A stretch of 64,000 bases of DNA, taken from Sinorhizobium fredii NGR234. GTDB taxonomy: Bacteria; Pseudomonadota; Alphaproteobacteria; Rhizobiales; Rhizobiaceae. The notes below the pieces were generated by a model. The model ran no database searches. It was not told the DNA's origin and was given only the letters and a program-made list of their open reading frames with translations. Made by a program: the position numbers and the translations under genes. The stretch spans positions 1,984,001 to 2,048,000 of the forward strand of contig NC_012587.1 in NCBI RefSeq assembly GCF_000018545.1, read 5' to 3'. Positions 37,356 through 47,316 of the stretch are shown here, in pieces (position 1 is the first letter of the stretch; each line of letters opens with the position of its first letter).

Positions 37356-38042
37356 ATGGGCACTCACATGGCTCTGACGCTCTACATCCATCCGCTCGCC
37401 TCCTTCTGCCACAAGGTACTGATCGCGCTTTATGAGGCCGGAACGCCCTTCGAGGCGAAGGTCGTCGATCTTATGGATCCCGAGGAGAATGCCCGCTACC
37501 TGGAAGTCTGGCCGGTCGGCAAGATTCCGGTGCTGCACGACGGCGCCCGCGACCGGATCGTGCCGGAAACCTCGATCATCATCGAATATCTCGATCGCCA
37601 TTACCCCGGCAACGAACCGCTGCTGCCGCGTGACGAGGCGCTGGCCCTCGAAGCCCGGCTTTGGGACCGCTTCTTCGATCTCTACATCCAGGTGCCGATG
37701 CAGAAGATCGTCACCGACATGCTGCGCGTTTCCGGCGAGAACGACCGGCGCGGCGTCGCCGATGCGCATGCGGCGCTCGCCACAGCCTATGACCTGGCCG
37801 AACGGCAGCTTACGGACCGGCGCTTTGCGGTCGGCGAAGCCTTCACCCTGGCCGATTGTGCCGCCGCGCCCGCGCTCTTCTATGCCGGCATCGTGCAGCC
37901 CTTCAGCGGCACGCATCCGAGCCTTTCGGCCTATTTCGAGCGACTGCTCGAGCGCCCGTCCGTCCAGCGCACGCTTGCCGAGGCGAAGCCCTATTTCAAT
38001 ATGTTCCCGTACAAGGAAGCGATTCCGGCGCGCTTTCTTTGA
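37356..38042 (+). CDS. Glutathione S-transferase family protein
   Basis: 228 residues using the ATG at 37356; 37350 and 37368 are alternative starts and none has a strong ribosome site. Thioredoxin-like N domain with SFCHKVLIALYEAGTPF, conserved GKIPVLHDG...VPETSIIIEYLD, and a helical C domain with FTLADCAAAPALFYA. The catalytic residue could be Ser or Cys at SFCHK. Not linked to an obvious operon. Confidence 0.88.
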   Translation: MGTHMALTLYIHPLASFCHKVLIALYEAGTPFEAKVVDLMDPEENARYLEVWPVGKIPVLHDGARDRIVPETSIIIEYLDRHYPGNEPLLPRDEALALEARLWDRFFDLYIQVPMQKIVTDMLRVSGENDRRGVADAHAALATAYDLAERQLTDRRFAVGEAFTLADCAAAPALFYAGIVQPFSGTHPSLSAYFERLLERPSVQRTLAEAKPYFNMFPYKEAIPARFL

Positions 38043-38061
38043 AAACCGCGAACTCCCATTG

Positions 38062-38170
38062 CCCCTCATCCCGCTGCCGCGACCTTCTCCCCGCAGGCGG
38101 GGAGAAGGGGCAAGCCGCGCCCTCTCAGTCCCCTCGCCCCGCTCGCGGGGAGAGGGCTAGGGTGAGGGGC
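38062..38170. repeat. Rhizobial-type palindromic intergenic repeat, complete copy
   Basis: Starts CCCCTCATCCCGCTGCCGCG and ends GGTGAGGGG, with inner hairpins CCTTCTCCCCGC/GCGGGGAGAAGG and CCCCGCTCGCGGGG. Same family as the units at 16431 and 18146. Confidence 0.75.
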
Positions 38171-38258
38171 AAATGCCACCGCCAAAGAACTGCGCCGGCT
38201 TGCACTTTAGCCCTGACCCGCTACCTTCTCCGGCAACGACTACCAAAGGAGCGAGACA

Positions 38259-39317
38259 ATGGAATATCGTCTGCTCGGCCGCTCCGGCCTGAAAATCTCC
38301 ACCATCACCATGGGGACGATGACGATCGGCGGCGGCGGCAAGTTTGCCCAGGTCGGCACTGTCGGTGTCGAGGAGGCGCGCCGCTATGTCGACCTTTGCC
38401 TCGATGCCGGCGTCAACCTCATCGACACGGCCGATATCTATTCGACCGGCACCTGCGAGGAGATCCTTGGCGAGGTCCTCGGCGGCAAGCGCAAGAACGG
38501 CGTCCTCATCGCCACCAAGGCGCGCTTCTCCATGGGGCCCGGCCCGAATGACGGCGGGCTCTCGCGCCAGCACCTGATCAGTGCCTGCGAGGCGAGCCTC
38601 AAGCGGCTGAAAACCGACGTGATCGACCTCTACCAGGTGCACGAATGGGACGGCCAGACGCCGCTCGAGGAAACGATGGAAGCGCTCGACACGCTCGTCC
38701 GCCAGGGCAAGGTGCGCTACATCGGCTGCTCCAACTATTCCGGCTGGCACATCATGAAGGCGCTCGGCATCAGCGCGCTCGAGCATCGCCAGCGTTTCGT
38801 CAGCCAGCAGATCCACTATACGCTGGAGGCCCGCGAGGCCGAATACGAGCTGGTTCCGATCTCGATCGACCAGGGCCTCGGCATCCTCGTTTGGAGCCCA
38901 CTTGCCGGCGGCCTGCTTTCCGGCAAGCACCGCCGCGCCCAGACGCCGGAGGGTACGCGCCAGTTCGCCGGCTGGAACGAACCGCCGATCCGCGACGAGG
39001 AGCGTCTCTGGAAGATCGTCGACATGCTGGTGGCGATCGCCGCCGAGCGCAACGTCTCGCCCGCGCAGGTGGCGCTCGCCTGGCTGATCGGCCGCAAGGC
39101 GGTCACCTCCGTCATCATCGGCGGCCGCACCGAGGCGCAGTTCCGCGACAATCTCGCCGCGGCAAATCTGAAGCTTTCCGACGAGGAACGCGAACTGCTC
39201 GACGCCGTCAGCCTGCCGCCGGTCATCTATCCCTATTGGCACCAGCTCTGGACCGCCAAGGACCGGCTCGGCGCGGCAGATCTGTCGCTGCTCGGGCCGC
39301 ATGTTTCAGCAGGATGA
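38259..39317 (+). CDS. Aldo/keto reductase
   Basis: 352 residues from ATG 38259 (AAAGGAG upstream). A TIM-barrel NADPH-dependent oxidoreductase of the AKR family: catalytic Asp/Tyr in NLIDTADIYSTG, Lys in LIATKARFSM, His in LYQVHEWDGQTP, and SNYSGWHIMKA plus QIHYTLEAREAEYELVPIS. Typical substrates are aldehydes and ketones. Independent of the second, IS-interrupted AKR at 46806. Confidence 0.93.
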   Translation: MEYRLLGRSGLKISTITMGTMTIGGGGKFAQVGTVGVEEARRYVDLCLDAGVNLIDTADIYSTGTCEEILGEVLGGKRKNGVLIATKARFSMGPGPNDGGLSRQHLISACEASLKRLKTDVIDLYQVHEWDGQTPLEETMEALDTLVRQGKVRYIGCSNYSGWHIMKALGISALEHRQRFVSQQIHYTLEAREAEYELVPISIDQGLGILVWSPLAGGLLSGKHRRAQTPEGTRQFAGWNEPPIRDEERLWKIVDMLVAIAAERNVSPAQVALAWLIGRKAVTSVIIGGRTEAQFRDNLAAANLKLSDEERELLDAVSLPPVIYPYWHQLWTAKDRLGAADLSLLGPHVSAG

Positions 39318-39318
39318 G

Positions 39319-39348
39319 GCGCGGCCGGTCTTCCGGCGTCGGCCGCGC
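39319..39348. terminator. GC-rich hairpin between convergent AKR and SnoaL genes
   Basis: GCGCGGCCG (39319-39327) pairs with CGGCCGCGC (39340-39348). It can serve both convergent genes. Confidence 0.6.
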
Positions 39349-39365
39349 TGTGCGGGCGTTTTCGT

Positions 39366-39782
39366 TCAGCGGCTCAGCAGGCCGACGGTTTCAGCCACTT
39401 CCAGCGTGTCCACGAACTCGGCGAAATCGATCACCCGGCCATCCTTGAAGGTGAACTTGTCCATGAGTTCCATGTCCTTCGAAATGTTCAACGGAATGAA
39501 GCGCACCGGGCCGGCGCGATGCACGCACACGGTGTCGCCATCGACGTGCAGGCTGACGATGCTGACGCCGGAGAGGTCCCAGGTGTCGATCAGCGCCTGG
39601 ATGGAGCTTCGAATGGAGTCCGTGCCGTTCACCGGCTCGGTCATCGCCCCCAGCCATGTGCTCCCAACGATGCGAAAGCGGCAGCTCGGGTCGAACCACC
39701 CCATGATACCGTCGAGGTCGTTTTCATTTCGGGCGCCGTAAATCATCTTTACGGCACGTTCCAGTTCGTTCCGATCCGTCAT
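39366..39782 (-). CDS. SnoaL-like/NTF2-fold protein
   Basis: 138 residues from ATG 39782 (GGGGGG upstream). Matches the SnoaL-like cone-barrel fold: NDLDGIMGWFDPSCRFRIVG, a central VSIVSLHVDGDTVCVHRAG, and FTFKDGRVIDFAEFVDT. Members bind small hydrophobic ligands, as isomerases or hydrolases; the role here is unknown. Confidence 0.75.
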   Translation of the reverse strand: MTDRNELERAVKMIYGARNENDLDGIMGWFDPSCRFRIVGSTWLGAMTEPVNGTDSIRSSIQALIDTWDLSGVSIVSLHVDGDTVCVHRAGPVRFIPLNISKDMELMDKFTFKDGRVIDFAEFVDTLEVAETVGLLSR

Positions 39783-39879
39783 CGCTATCCCCCCATTGGA
39801 ACCGAGGCGCGGTATGCGGGCGCGACCGCCTCACTTCCCCTTTTCCGCGCAGCCGTGAGTGTGCACCTGCTCGGCTCAG

Positions 39880-39902
39880 GTTGCAATGAGCCTCATTGCA
39901 AC
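39880..39902 (-). terminator. Perfect 11-bp hairpin overlapping acyltransferase stop
   Basis: GTTGCAATGAG and CTCATTGCAAC pair around a single C, covering the stop codon of the acyltransferase gene at 39893-39895. Confidence 0.5.
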
Positions 39903-41917
39903 TTGACGGGATCGTCATTTGATTTCGTTCGATCCTGAAATGCCCCGACACGCCTGTCCCCGAAGATCGCCCGCTCGAGGGACGGCGCCAGCGATTCCGC
40001 GTAGGGGGTGGCGATATGGTGACGGTCGCGGAAGGTAAGCTTGCCGTCGATCACGGCGGGGCAGGTTGTGCGATTGCAGAACAGGTCGACCACATCCACA
40101 TAGGACGCATGCGTCTCTAGAGCGGCCTTTCTTTCCGCGGCGGGGATGGTTTCTTCGACCGCTTCGCTGCGCGGCGTGTCGCAATCGCTCGGGCTCCGCT
40201 TCTGCCAAAGCGCGCGCGCCACGCATTTGTCGAGATAGGATTTGTGCACCGGCACGTCGCGCAGCAGCACGACCTCGCTGCCGGCGCGCTCCAGTGTCTC
40301 GACCGAGCGCTTGATGCCTTTCGCCCAGTCCCGCACGTCCATCTGGTGGGTGGATACGAAATTGATGCCGTTCCGCACATAGCTCGACGAGTATTGCGAC
40401 AGGATCACGACATCCGGCTTCAGCGCCGCGATCTCTGCAAACGCCCGGCGCTTCCACGCGTCGCATTCGCTGTAGTTCCGCATCAGTACGCCGTTCCACG
40501 TCGGCACATCTGCCGCCGGACAGGACGACTTCAGATAGGTGACGAGCCGCCAGCCATTGTTTTCGGCGATCTTCTTGAGCGGCGTCGACCAATGGTCGGC
40601 ATGGGAATCGCCGAGGAGAACCACGGTCTTCTCAGGTTTGGCGGCGCCGAATGCGCAAGCCTTCGGCTGTATCGCCTCCCTTTCGAGCACGCAGGCCGAA
40701 TCGAACTCCCGCGCCGCCGATTTGCGCTCGGCGCTCTGCTGGATCTGCCGCTGCTCGCCATCGAAGCTGTAGCCCGCGAGGGAGGCACTGCCATAGGCAA
40801 GCGTCGTACCGGCTCCGGTGAGCAGTGCGGCAAGCCCCAGCGACCGTCCCGTCCTGGCCGCCAGCCAGCCGTTGTGGCGGATCGGATTTTCGATGAAGTG
40901 ATAGCTGAAGAGTGACAGGAGCAGCGTAACCGCCAGGCACAGAAGCCGATCGACGACCGAGAGTTCCGGTTCGACAATGCCCGCATAGACGATGACCGGC
41001 CAGTGCCACAGATAGAGGGAATAGGAGAGCTTGCCGATCTCCTGGAACGGCCGGAGCGCCAGGACGCACTTGGGGCCTGCCGCTCCCTGATGCGCGCCGC
41101 TCAGGAGCACCATCACCGTACCAAGAACGGGGACAAGCGCGATCAAGCCCGGAAAGGGGATCTCCTCCGTCACGGTCAGATAGGCCGATGCGATGAGCAC
41201 CAGCCCGAGCCAGCCAAGCGCCGGCGAAAAGCAAAAGCGCCGCGCCCATTGTTGCGGCAGGGCCATCGAAGCGAGACCGCCGAAGGCAAATTCCCAGGCT
41301 CGCAGCGGCGAAAAATAGAAGGCCCAGGGCTGGGACACGGCCGTCATGTACCAGCACAGCGCAAACGAGATGGCGGCCACCAAGGCCAGGAGAAGGAAAG
41401 GACCGCCTTTTCCCGGGCGGAGCCGCGCGCAGATGAGAAGCAGCGCCGGCCAGACGAGATAGAATTGCTCTTCGACCGAGAGCGACCAGAAATGAATGAA
41501 GGGATTGTTCGACGCGTCGGCGGCGAAATAGTCGACGGTCCAGCGGATCAGCCAGAGATTGATCATATAGGCCGAGGCGAACAACGACCCCTTGGAGTAG
41601 AACTGCTGCTCGGACGGCGCGAGAATGAAATAGCCGAAAAGCAGCGTCACCAGGATGACGAAAAGCGAGGCCGGAAGCAGCCGGCGGGCGCGCCGCGCGT
41701 AAAAGCGCCAGAGATCCACCGTGCCGCTTCTTGCAACCTCCTGCTGCAGATGCCTGGTGATCAGAAAGCCCGAAATGACGAAGAAGATATCGACGCCGAC
41801 AAATCCGCCCGGCAGGCTGGTCATTCCGAAGTGGAAAGCGATAACCCCAGATACGGCCAGGGCGCGGAGTCCTTCGATATCCGGACGAAAATTTCCTGAA
41901 GTCGCGGCTGTACTCAT
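39893..41917 (-). CDS. OafA/YrhL-type acyltransferase with SGNH domain
   Basis: 674 residues. N-terminal acyltransferase-3 domain with about ten membrane segments: FRPDIEGLRALAVSGVIAFHF, the catalytic His in that region, and VGVDIFFVISGFLIT. The C-terminal third is an SGNH hydrolase-like domain (VVLLGDSHADHWSTPLKKI) as in O-antigen and peptidoglycan acetyltransferases. It probably acetylates a surface polysaccharide. The target is unknown. Confidence 0.92.
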   Translation of the reverse strand: MSTAATSGNFRPDIEGLRALAVSGVIAFHFGMTSLPGGFVGVDIFFVISGFLITRHLQQEVARSGTVDLWRFYARRARRLLPASLFVILVTLLFGYFILAPSEQQFYSKGSLFASAYMINLWLIRWTVDYFAADASNNPFIHFWSLSVEEQFYLVWPALLLICARLRPGKGGPFLLLALVAAISFALCWYMTAVSQPWAFYFSPLRAWEFAFGGLASMALPQQWARRFCFSPALGWLGLVLIASAYLTVTEEIPFPGLIALVPVLGTVMVLLSGAHQGAAGPKCVLALRPFQEIGKLSYSLYLWHWPVIVYAGIVEPELSVVDRLLCLAVTLLLSLFSYHFIENPIRHNGWLAARTGRSLGLAALLTGAGTTLAYGSASLAGYSFDGEQRQIQQSAERKSAAREFDSACVLEREAIQPKACAFGAAKPEKTVVLLGDSHADHWSTPLKKIAENNGWRLVTYLKSSCPAADVPTWNGVLMRNYSECDAWKRRAFAEIAALKPDVVILSQYSSSYVRNGINFVSTHQMDVRDWAKGIKRSVETLERAGSEVVLLRDVPVHKSYLDKCVARALWQKRSPSDCDTPRSEAVEETIPAAERKAALETHASYVDVVDLFCNRTTCPAVIDGKLTFRDRHHIATPYAESLAPSLERAIFGDRRVGAFQDRTKSNDDPVKLQ

Positions 41918-42269
41918 ACAAACGACGCCCTGTCCCTAGGCCCCCGAGCAGCTGAAGAAACGTCGGCAAGACGGGAGGCACAGTTTCTTTTGCGTCGCAA
42001 CAATCTTGCTGCAGCGCGGCGTGACGGGCGCGATCCTGATTCAGAATATGGCCTCAATAAGGGGCCCGGGCGCGTTTGTTCCCTTGCGCGACGCGTGACA
42101 GGCCCCTGAGCGGCCCGGCGGGCGCATTCGGCAGGTCGCTTCAGAAGCGACCCAATGGTTTATGATCTTCTCGATAAAACAACGAGTTGAAGTGAAAACC
42201 TCAACTCGAGTCGTGGCTGTGCGAGGGTGCTCTCCGTGGCGGGGCGCTCGTTTGTGGAAAAACCGTCGC
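41918..42269. other. Intergenic region with hairpins
   Basis: About 352 bases. Contains the perfect hairpin GGTCGCTTC-A-GAAGCGACC (42134-42152) and the terminator listed next. No gene recognised. Confidence 0.5.
42174..42208 (-). terminator. Rho-independent terminator of aminotransferase gene
   Basis: On the minus strand CGAGTTGA and TCAACTCG pair, followed by TTGTTTTA. It lies 62 bases past the aminotransferase stop. Confidence 0.65.
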
Positions 42270-43496
42270 CTAGGCGGCTTGCGCCACCTCGCCGCGAATC
42301 AGATCGCCGAGCCGGCGGATGCCTTCCTCGATCATCTTGTCGTTGGCGCAGGAGAAACTCAGGCGCAGCGTGTTCTCGCCCGAGCCGTCGGCGAAGAACG
42401 CTCGACCGGGAACGAAGGCGACCTTGGCGGACTGGATCGATTTGGCCAGCAGCTCGGCGCCGTCCGTGCCCTTCGGCAGGGTAACCCAGACGAACATGCC
42501 GCCTTCCGGCTTCGTCCAGGTGACGCCGGCCGGCATGTATCTGTCGAGCGCCGCGAGCATGGCGTCGCGGCGATGCTTGTAGACCGCGTGAATCTTCGCC
42601 ACCTGTTCGTCGAAGCCGCGCCCGGCGACAGTGCAGATCGCCATCTGGTTGATGGTCGAGGAATGGAGGTCGGCGGCCTGCTTCAGCAGCACCAGCTTGC
42701 GGATCACCGGCTCGGCCGCGCAGACCCAGCCGACGCGAAGCCCCGGCGCCAGCGTCTTGGAGAAACTACCGCAGTAGATCGTCCGGGCGCTGTTGATGTC
42801 GCCCTTTCGGGCGATCTCCAGCGCCAGGATCGGCGGGATCGCCTCGCCGTCGTAGCGCAGCGACTGGTAGGCGGCATCCTCGATGACCGGGATGCCGAGT
42901 TCCTCGGCGAGGTCGAGCACCCGCTCGCGACCCGCGCGGTCCACCGTCTCGCCGGTCGGATTGGCGAAATCGGCCGAGAGATAGGCGAACTTGACCCGGC
43001 CGCCCGCCTCGGCGGCCGTCTGGACGTAGGCTTCCGGAGTACGGTTACCGCCGGGATTCAGTCGGTCGTAGTTCGGCTCATAGGCATTGAAAGCCTGCAG
43101 CGCGCCAAGATAAGTCGGCCAGGTGACGAGCGCCGTGTCCCTGGGCGAGAGGAACAGCTTGCCGAGATAATCGAGCCCCTGCTGCGAGCCGGAGGTGATG
43201 AAGATGTTGTCGACCGTCGCGGGAATGCCGAGCGCCGCCATCTGCTTGGCAAGCCATTCACGCAAGGGCCGGTACCCTTCGCTGACGGAATATTGCAGCG
43301 CGGCGCTGACCGCCGGCCCGCCGAAGATCTCCGCATAGGCTTGGCTGAACTCGGCTTGCGGAAAGAGCTCTGGATCGGGAATGCCGCCGGCGAAGGAGAT
43401 GATGTCCGGACGGTCGAGCAGCTTCAACAGTTCGCGAATTTCCGAAGCCTTCATCCGGCTCGAGCGCGTGGCAAAAATGCTTTCCCAATTGAGCAT
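42270..43496 (-). CDS. PLP-dependent aminotransferase (class I, 2-aminoadipate/MocR-like branch)
   Basis: 408 residues from ATG 43496 (GGGAGGG upstream). Class I/II aminotransferase: ITSGSQQGLDYL, YLSADFANPTGET, VIEDAAYQSLRYDG, and the PLP lysine in YCGSFSKTLAPGLRVGW. This is the aminotransferase domain alone, without a GntR part, and resembles 2-aminoadipate or aromatic amino acid transaminases. Substrate cannot be fixed. Confidence 0.88.
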   Translation of the reverse strand: MLNWESIFATRSSRMKASEIRELLKLLDRPDIISFAGGIPDPELFPQAEFSQAYAEIFGGPAVSAALQYSVSEGYRPLREWLAKQMAALGIPATVDNIFITSGSQQGLDYLGKLFLSPRDTALVTWPTYLGALQAFNAYEPNYDRLNPGGNRTPEAYVQTAAEAGGRVKFAYLSADFANPTGETVDRAGRERVLDLAEELGIPVIEDAAYQSLRYDGEAIPPILALEIARKGDINSARTIYCGSFSKTLAPGLRVGWVCAAEPVIRKLVLLKQAADLHSSTINQMAICTVAGRGFDEQVAKIHAVYKHRRDAMLAALDRYMPAGVTWTKPEGGMFVWVTLPKGTDGAELLAKSIQSAKVAFVPGRAFFADGSGENTLRLSFSCANDKMIEEGIRRLGDLIRGEVAQAA

Positions 43497-43654
43497 GCGG
43501 CCCTCCCTCTTGGCGAAGGCCGGACATGATCACAGCGTTGGATTTATGTCAATATTCCTGACCTATTTTGCTGCCGTTTTGACAAGCCTCGAAGAGGACG
43601 CGGCCCGACCGCGGTTCCGTCATCGGCCGGCAGACGCCTTCCGCGACGACTGGT

Positions 43655-44842
43655 CTACTGCGGTATCGGCGTCTGGCAGGTGCCGATGGTATTGAAGGAC
43701 ATCGGACCGAGGTCGGGCTCAGGCGGCACGCACTCTATCGCGACGCCGACGATGGCGTCCCAGCCTTTGATGATAACCTCTCGCGCCCTTTCCTGTTCCT
43801 CGATGCTCGGAAAGGCCGGATCGGAAGCCGCCCCATCGCGCTCAAGCGGCAGTTTCTTCTGCCAGTCGACAGGCACCACTCCTCTGCTCGCGAGATCCTG
43901 AAGTCGGATCGGCTCGCAATGGTCCCTCAGCCAGGCGATTTGCGTCGCGTCGGAGTAAAGGTGCTCCATCCACAGCCGCGCCGCGTTCGGATGTGGAGCA
44001 AAGGCGCTGATCGCCTGAGCATAAACACCCGCGACGACGCCTGTCCTGGGCCTGACGATCTCGATCCTGGTCTTGCCCCCGAACTGGTCACGGTCGGCGA
44101 GCGCAAGATACTCCCAGCGGATGAGGATGGGCGTGCGCCCTTCGACAAGCGAGTCGGTGTTGCCGATGACCGGTAAGAAATTGCCGCTCCTGTTGAGTTC
44201 GGCGAAGAATTCCAGGCCCTGTCGTGCCGCTTCTTCGACGTTTCGGTCCGTGACGGACAGCCCCGCCGCGTACACACCCAGAAGGGCCTGATTTGATGAC
44301 AGGTTGCCGGCAAGGGCGATCGAACCTCTGTATTCGGGCCGGGCAAGATCGGCCCAATCCTGGGGCAAGCTCTTGACCAGGTCCGCATTGATCTCGAAGA
44401 CGAGCACGCCGTAGTAGTCGCCATACCAATGGCCGTCCGCATCCTTGACGGCATCCGGGATGGTGTCCCAGGTCGAGACCTTGTAGGGCTGCAGCAATCC
44501 GTCTCGTTTCGCCTGAGGCGCGAAGGAAATGCCTATATCGATGACATCCGGCCTTTCAGTGCCGGCCCAGATTCCCGCCTTGATTGCCTCGATCTGGTCT
44601 TCGGACGCGGCCTCCGGTCGAGCCTCGTTGACCGTTATCCCGTATTTCGCCTCGAAGCCGTCGATGATGCCGCCATATCCGCACCAGTCGCGGGGCAAAG
44701 CAATGACGTTGAGCTGCCCCTCCTTCTTGGCCGCGGCAGTCAGGTCGGCTATCGGCTCGGCAGAAGCTGCGGCAGCAAAGGCGAAAATGGCGAGTGCCGC
44801 AGGCGCCAATGCCAGACGGTTCGCTACTGAGCATCGTTTCAT
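43655..44842 (-). CDS. Orphan extracellular solute-binding protein (family 1)
   Basis: 395 residues from ATG 44842. Signal peptide (LAPAALAIFAFAAAASA), then an ABC-type substrate-binding fold: LTAAAKKEGQLNVIALPRDWCGYGGIIDGFEAKYG, FEINADLVKSL, and LARPEYRGSIALAGNLSSNQ. Related to putrescine/iron carriers. No permease or ATPase gene is adjacent, so it may work with a distant transporter. The next upstream gene is a cyclase on the same strand with a 138-base gap. Confidence 0.85.
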   Translation of the reverse strand: MKRCSVANRLALAPAALAIFAFAAAASAEPIADLTAAAKKEGQLNVIALPRDWCGYGGIIDGFEAKYGITVNEARPEAASEDQIEAIKAGIWAGTERPDVIDIGISFAPQAKRDGLLQPYKVSTWDTIPDAVKDADGHWYGDYYGVLVFEINADLVKSLPQDWADLARPEYRGSIALAGNLSSNQALLGVYAAGLSVTDRNVEEAARQGLEFFAELNRSGNFLPVIGNTDSLVEGRTPILIRWEYLALADRDQFGGKTRIEIVRPRTGVVAGVYAQAISAFAPHPNAARLWMEHLYSDATQIAWLRDHCEPIRLQDLASRGVVPVDWQKKLPLERDGAASDPAFPSIEEQERAREVIIKGWDAIVGVAIECVPPEPDLGPMSFNTIGTCQTPIPQ

Positions 44843-44980
44843 CACGAGGCCCCCCGTAGATTCGCCGATCAAGTCTATCACCATCCGAGAACCGTTGACA
44901 TGACGCTCGCGCCTGCCAACTCAGGAAGACTTCAACCGATCTCACTGCGGGGGCTGCTGCTCCGATTGCCGGCGCATTGC

Positions 44981-45904
44981 TCAACGCCTGGCGCTGCCTC
45001 GTGCACGCATGGCCCATCGGATACCCGCGGCGATCGCCAGGCCGAGCAGTGGCCAGCGCGCCCAGAATTCTTCGCTCCAGGTGAGAAGATTGATCGTGAC
45101 AACGGCGAGCCCCGCGAGTGCGAGCGTGGCAAATCCACGATCCAGTTGCGTGGTCCTGATCCACAGGAATGCTGCGGCCAGCCCCATCCCGAAGAGCGGC
45201 CAGACTGCCCAGAGCTCGCCTTGCCACGAAAGAAGGTTTATGACGACCAAAGCGGCCGCGATCATGCCGAGCACGCGATAGATCCGTGCACTCCGTCGGT
45301 CGGGTTCGCCGGCCGCAGCCGGCACGGGCTGCGCCTCTCGTCCGAAGGCCGGGCTGCCCGTCTGTGATGTTCGATCCTCCGCGGCACCGATCCGAACCGC
45401 ATAGCTCGGAACGCCGCCCTCGATGTTCTTGACCTCGAGCTGGCCGAGAAAGTCGAAGCCGACCGCCACCTTGTTGCGCACCTGGTCATAGACCGTGTTG
45501 GAAATGACGACGCCGCCGGCGGGCGCGGAGGCTTGCAGGCGCGCGGCGATGTTGACGCCGTCGCCGTAAATGTCACCGCCCTCGGCAATCACGTCGCCGA
45601 GGTTGATGCCGATGCGGAAGTACATCCGAGCCGCGCTCGGCCGTCCGGCGTTCAGGCCGGCCAGTTCATTCTGGATGTCGACGGCTGCCCTCACCGCTTC
45701 CACGACGCTCGGGAACTCGGCGATCAGCCCGTCACCCCAGGTGTTGACCACCCGCCCATCGCGCGACTGGATGAGACGAGCCATAGCGTCGCGGTAATGC
45801 CTGAGGGTGGCCAGCGTTCCTTCCTCATCGGCCCCCATCAGGCGCGAATAGTCCTGAACGTCGGCGCTGAAGATGGTCGTCAGCTTGCGACGCGTTTCCG
45901 CCAT
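44981..45904 (-). CDS. Class III nucleotide cyclase with duplicated C-terminal membrane domain
   Basis: 307 residues from ATG 45904 (GAGGATCAAGGG upstream). Residues 1-170 form a class III cyclase: FSADVQDYSRLMG, NTWGDGLIAEF, GINLGDVIAEGGDIYGDGVNIAARLQ. After a polar linker come two copies of a membrane module, VVINLLSWQGELWAVWPLFG and VVTINLLTWSEEFWARWPLLG, resembling duplicated 2TM domains. The cyclase is therefore cytosolic and membrane-anchored at its C-terminus. Activity type (cAMP or cGMP) is not determined. Confidence 0.88.
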   Translation of the reverse strand: MAETRRKLTTIFSADVQDYSRLMGADEEGTLATLRHYRDAMARLIQSRDGRVVNTWGDGLIAEFPSVVEAVRAAVDIQNELAGLNAGRPSAARMYFRIGINLGDVIAEGGDIYGDGVNIAARLQASAPAGGVVISNTVYDQVRNKVAVGFDFLGQLEVKNIEGGVPSYAVRIGAAEDRTSQTGSPAFGREAQPVPAAAGEPDRRSARIYRVLGMIAAALVVINLLSWQGELWAVWPLFGMGLAAAFLWIRTTQLDRGFATLALAGLAVVTINLLTWSEEFWARWPLLGLAIAAGIRWAMRARGSARR

Positions 45905-46143
45905 GGCCCTTGATCCTCGCTCGGTCTCCGCCGTATGGTACAACCCAAAGGTTTCGACCCGTTGCACCTTTCGCCAATCGAATCCAAGTGGATCCAGCAT
46001 ACAGAGTGCTCGCTGCTACGGCGACCCCACAATGTTTCGAGGTACCCAAACAGCTATAACGCAAGCACGGGTTATGTGCGTCAAGTTCGGCAAAAAGGGG
46101 CGGCCATGGCCTGGTCATGTGGCGTAGCGATGGGAGTGCGTCC

Positions 46144-46746
46144 ATGACGACAATCGATAACGGCAACGATCGCTTCTACCGCGACAACGCCGCCGCCTAT
46201 GCAGGCCGCGCTCGCCGGACGCCTGCATCACGGCTGGACAAGTTCCTCGCAAGGTTGAACCCCGGCGCCTCCGTGCTGGAGCTTGGCTGCGGCGGTGGCC
46301 AGGACAGCGCCTATATGATTGCCCGCGGCTTTGATGTTACTCCGTCGGACGGATCGCCGGAAATGGCCGCCGAAGCCGCACGCCTGCTCGCGCGGCCGGT
46401 TGAGGTGATCCGCTTCGAGGAACTCTGCTGGCGCGCGCGCTTCGACGGCATTTGGGCGGAGGCCTGCCTGCTGCATGTGCCGCGCAACGCTCTTCCCGAT
46501 GTGCTCGCCCGCATCGTCCTCGCCTTGAAAGCCGGCGGCATGCTGCAGGCAAGTTTCAAAGCCGGCGACATCGAAGGCCACGACGCTTTCGGCCGCTACT
46601 ACAACTACCCCTCGCGCGACTGGCTGCGGCAGCAGTTCGAGGCGACGGGTTGGATCGGCGTCGAAATCGAAGAGATCGATGGCAGCGGTTATGATGGCAA
46701 ACCGACCCGCTGGCTGCATGTGGCGGCCACGAAGCCCGACAATTGA
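46144..46746 (+). CDS. Class I SAM-dependent methyltransferase
   Basis: About 200 residues from ATG 46144 (GGGAG seven bases upstream). Motif [17 protein letters not shown], then [36 protein letters not shown], and [13 protein letters not shown]. The TehB/UbiE-like class fits. It is divergent from the membrane cyclase gene. Confidence 0.85.
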   Translation: MTTIDNGNDRFYRDNAAAYAGRARRTPASRLDKFLARLNPGASVLELGCGGGQDSAYMIARGFDVTPSDGSPEMAAEAARLLARPVEVIRFEELCWRARFDGIWAEACLLHVPRNALPDVLARIVLALKAGGMLQASFKAGDIEGHDAFGRYYNYPSRDWLRQQFEATGWIGVEIEEIDGSGYDGKPTRWLHVAATKPDN

Positions 46747-47316
46747 CTTCGCTGGGCCGAGACCTAGGTAACGGGCGGTCCTCCCCCCAAACCAGTGAGA
46801 AAGCCATGCACCACAGAACTCTTGGCCGCACCGGCCTGCGTATCTCCGAAATCGGCTACGGCGCCTGGGGCATCGGCAACAGCGGCTGGCAAGGCGCAAG
46901 CGACGAGGAATCCGCCAGAGCCTTGAACCGGGCGATCGATCTCGGACTGAACTTCATCGACACCGGGCTCGGCTACGGCGACGGCCATAGCGAAAGACTG
47001 ATCGGCAAATTGCTGCGTGAGCGCTCGGAGACGATCCACGTCTCGACCAAGATACCGCCGAAGAACCGGATATGGCCGGCCCGTGCGGGCACGCCGGTCG
47101 AGGACGGTTTCCCCGCCGATCACGTCATCGCCTGCACCGAAACGAGCCTGCGCAATCTCGGCGTCGACACCATCGACGTCCAGCAGTTCCACGTCTGGTC
47201 GGACGAATGGGTGGGGCGCGGCGACTGGCTGGAGGCCGTCGAGCGGCTGAAACGCGATGGCAAGATCCGCTTCTTCGGCGTCTCGATCAACGACTACGAG
47301 CCCCACAATGCCCTAA

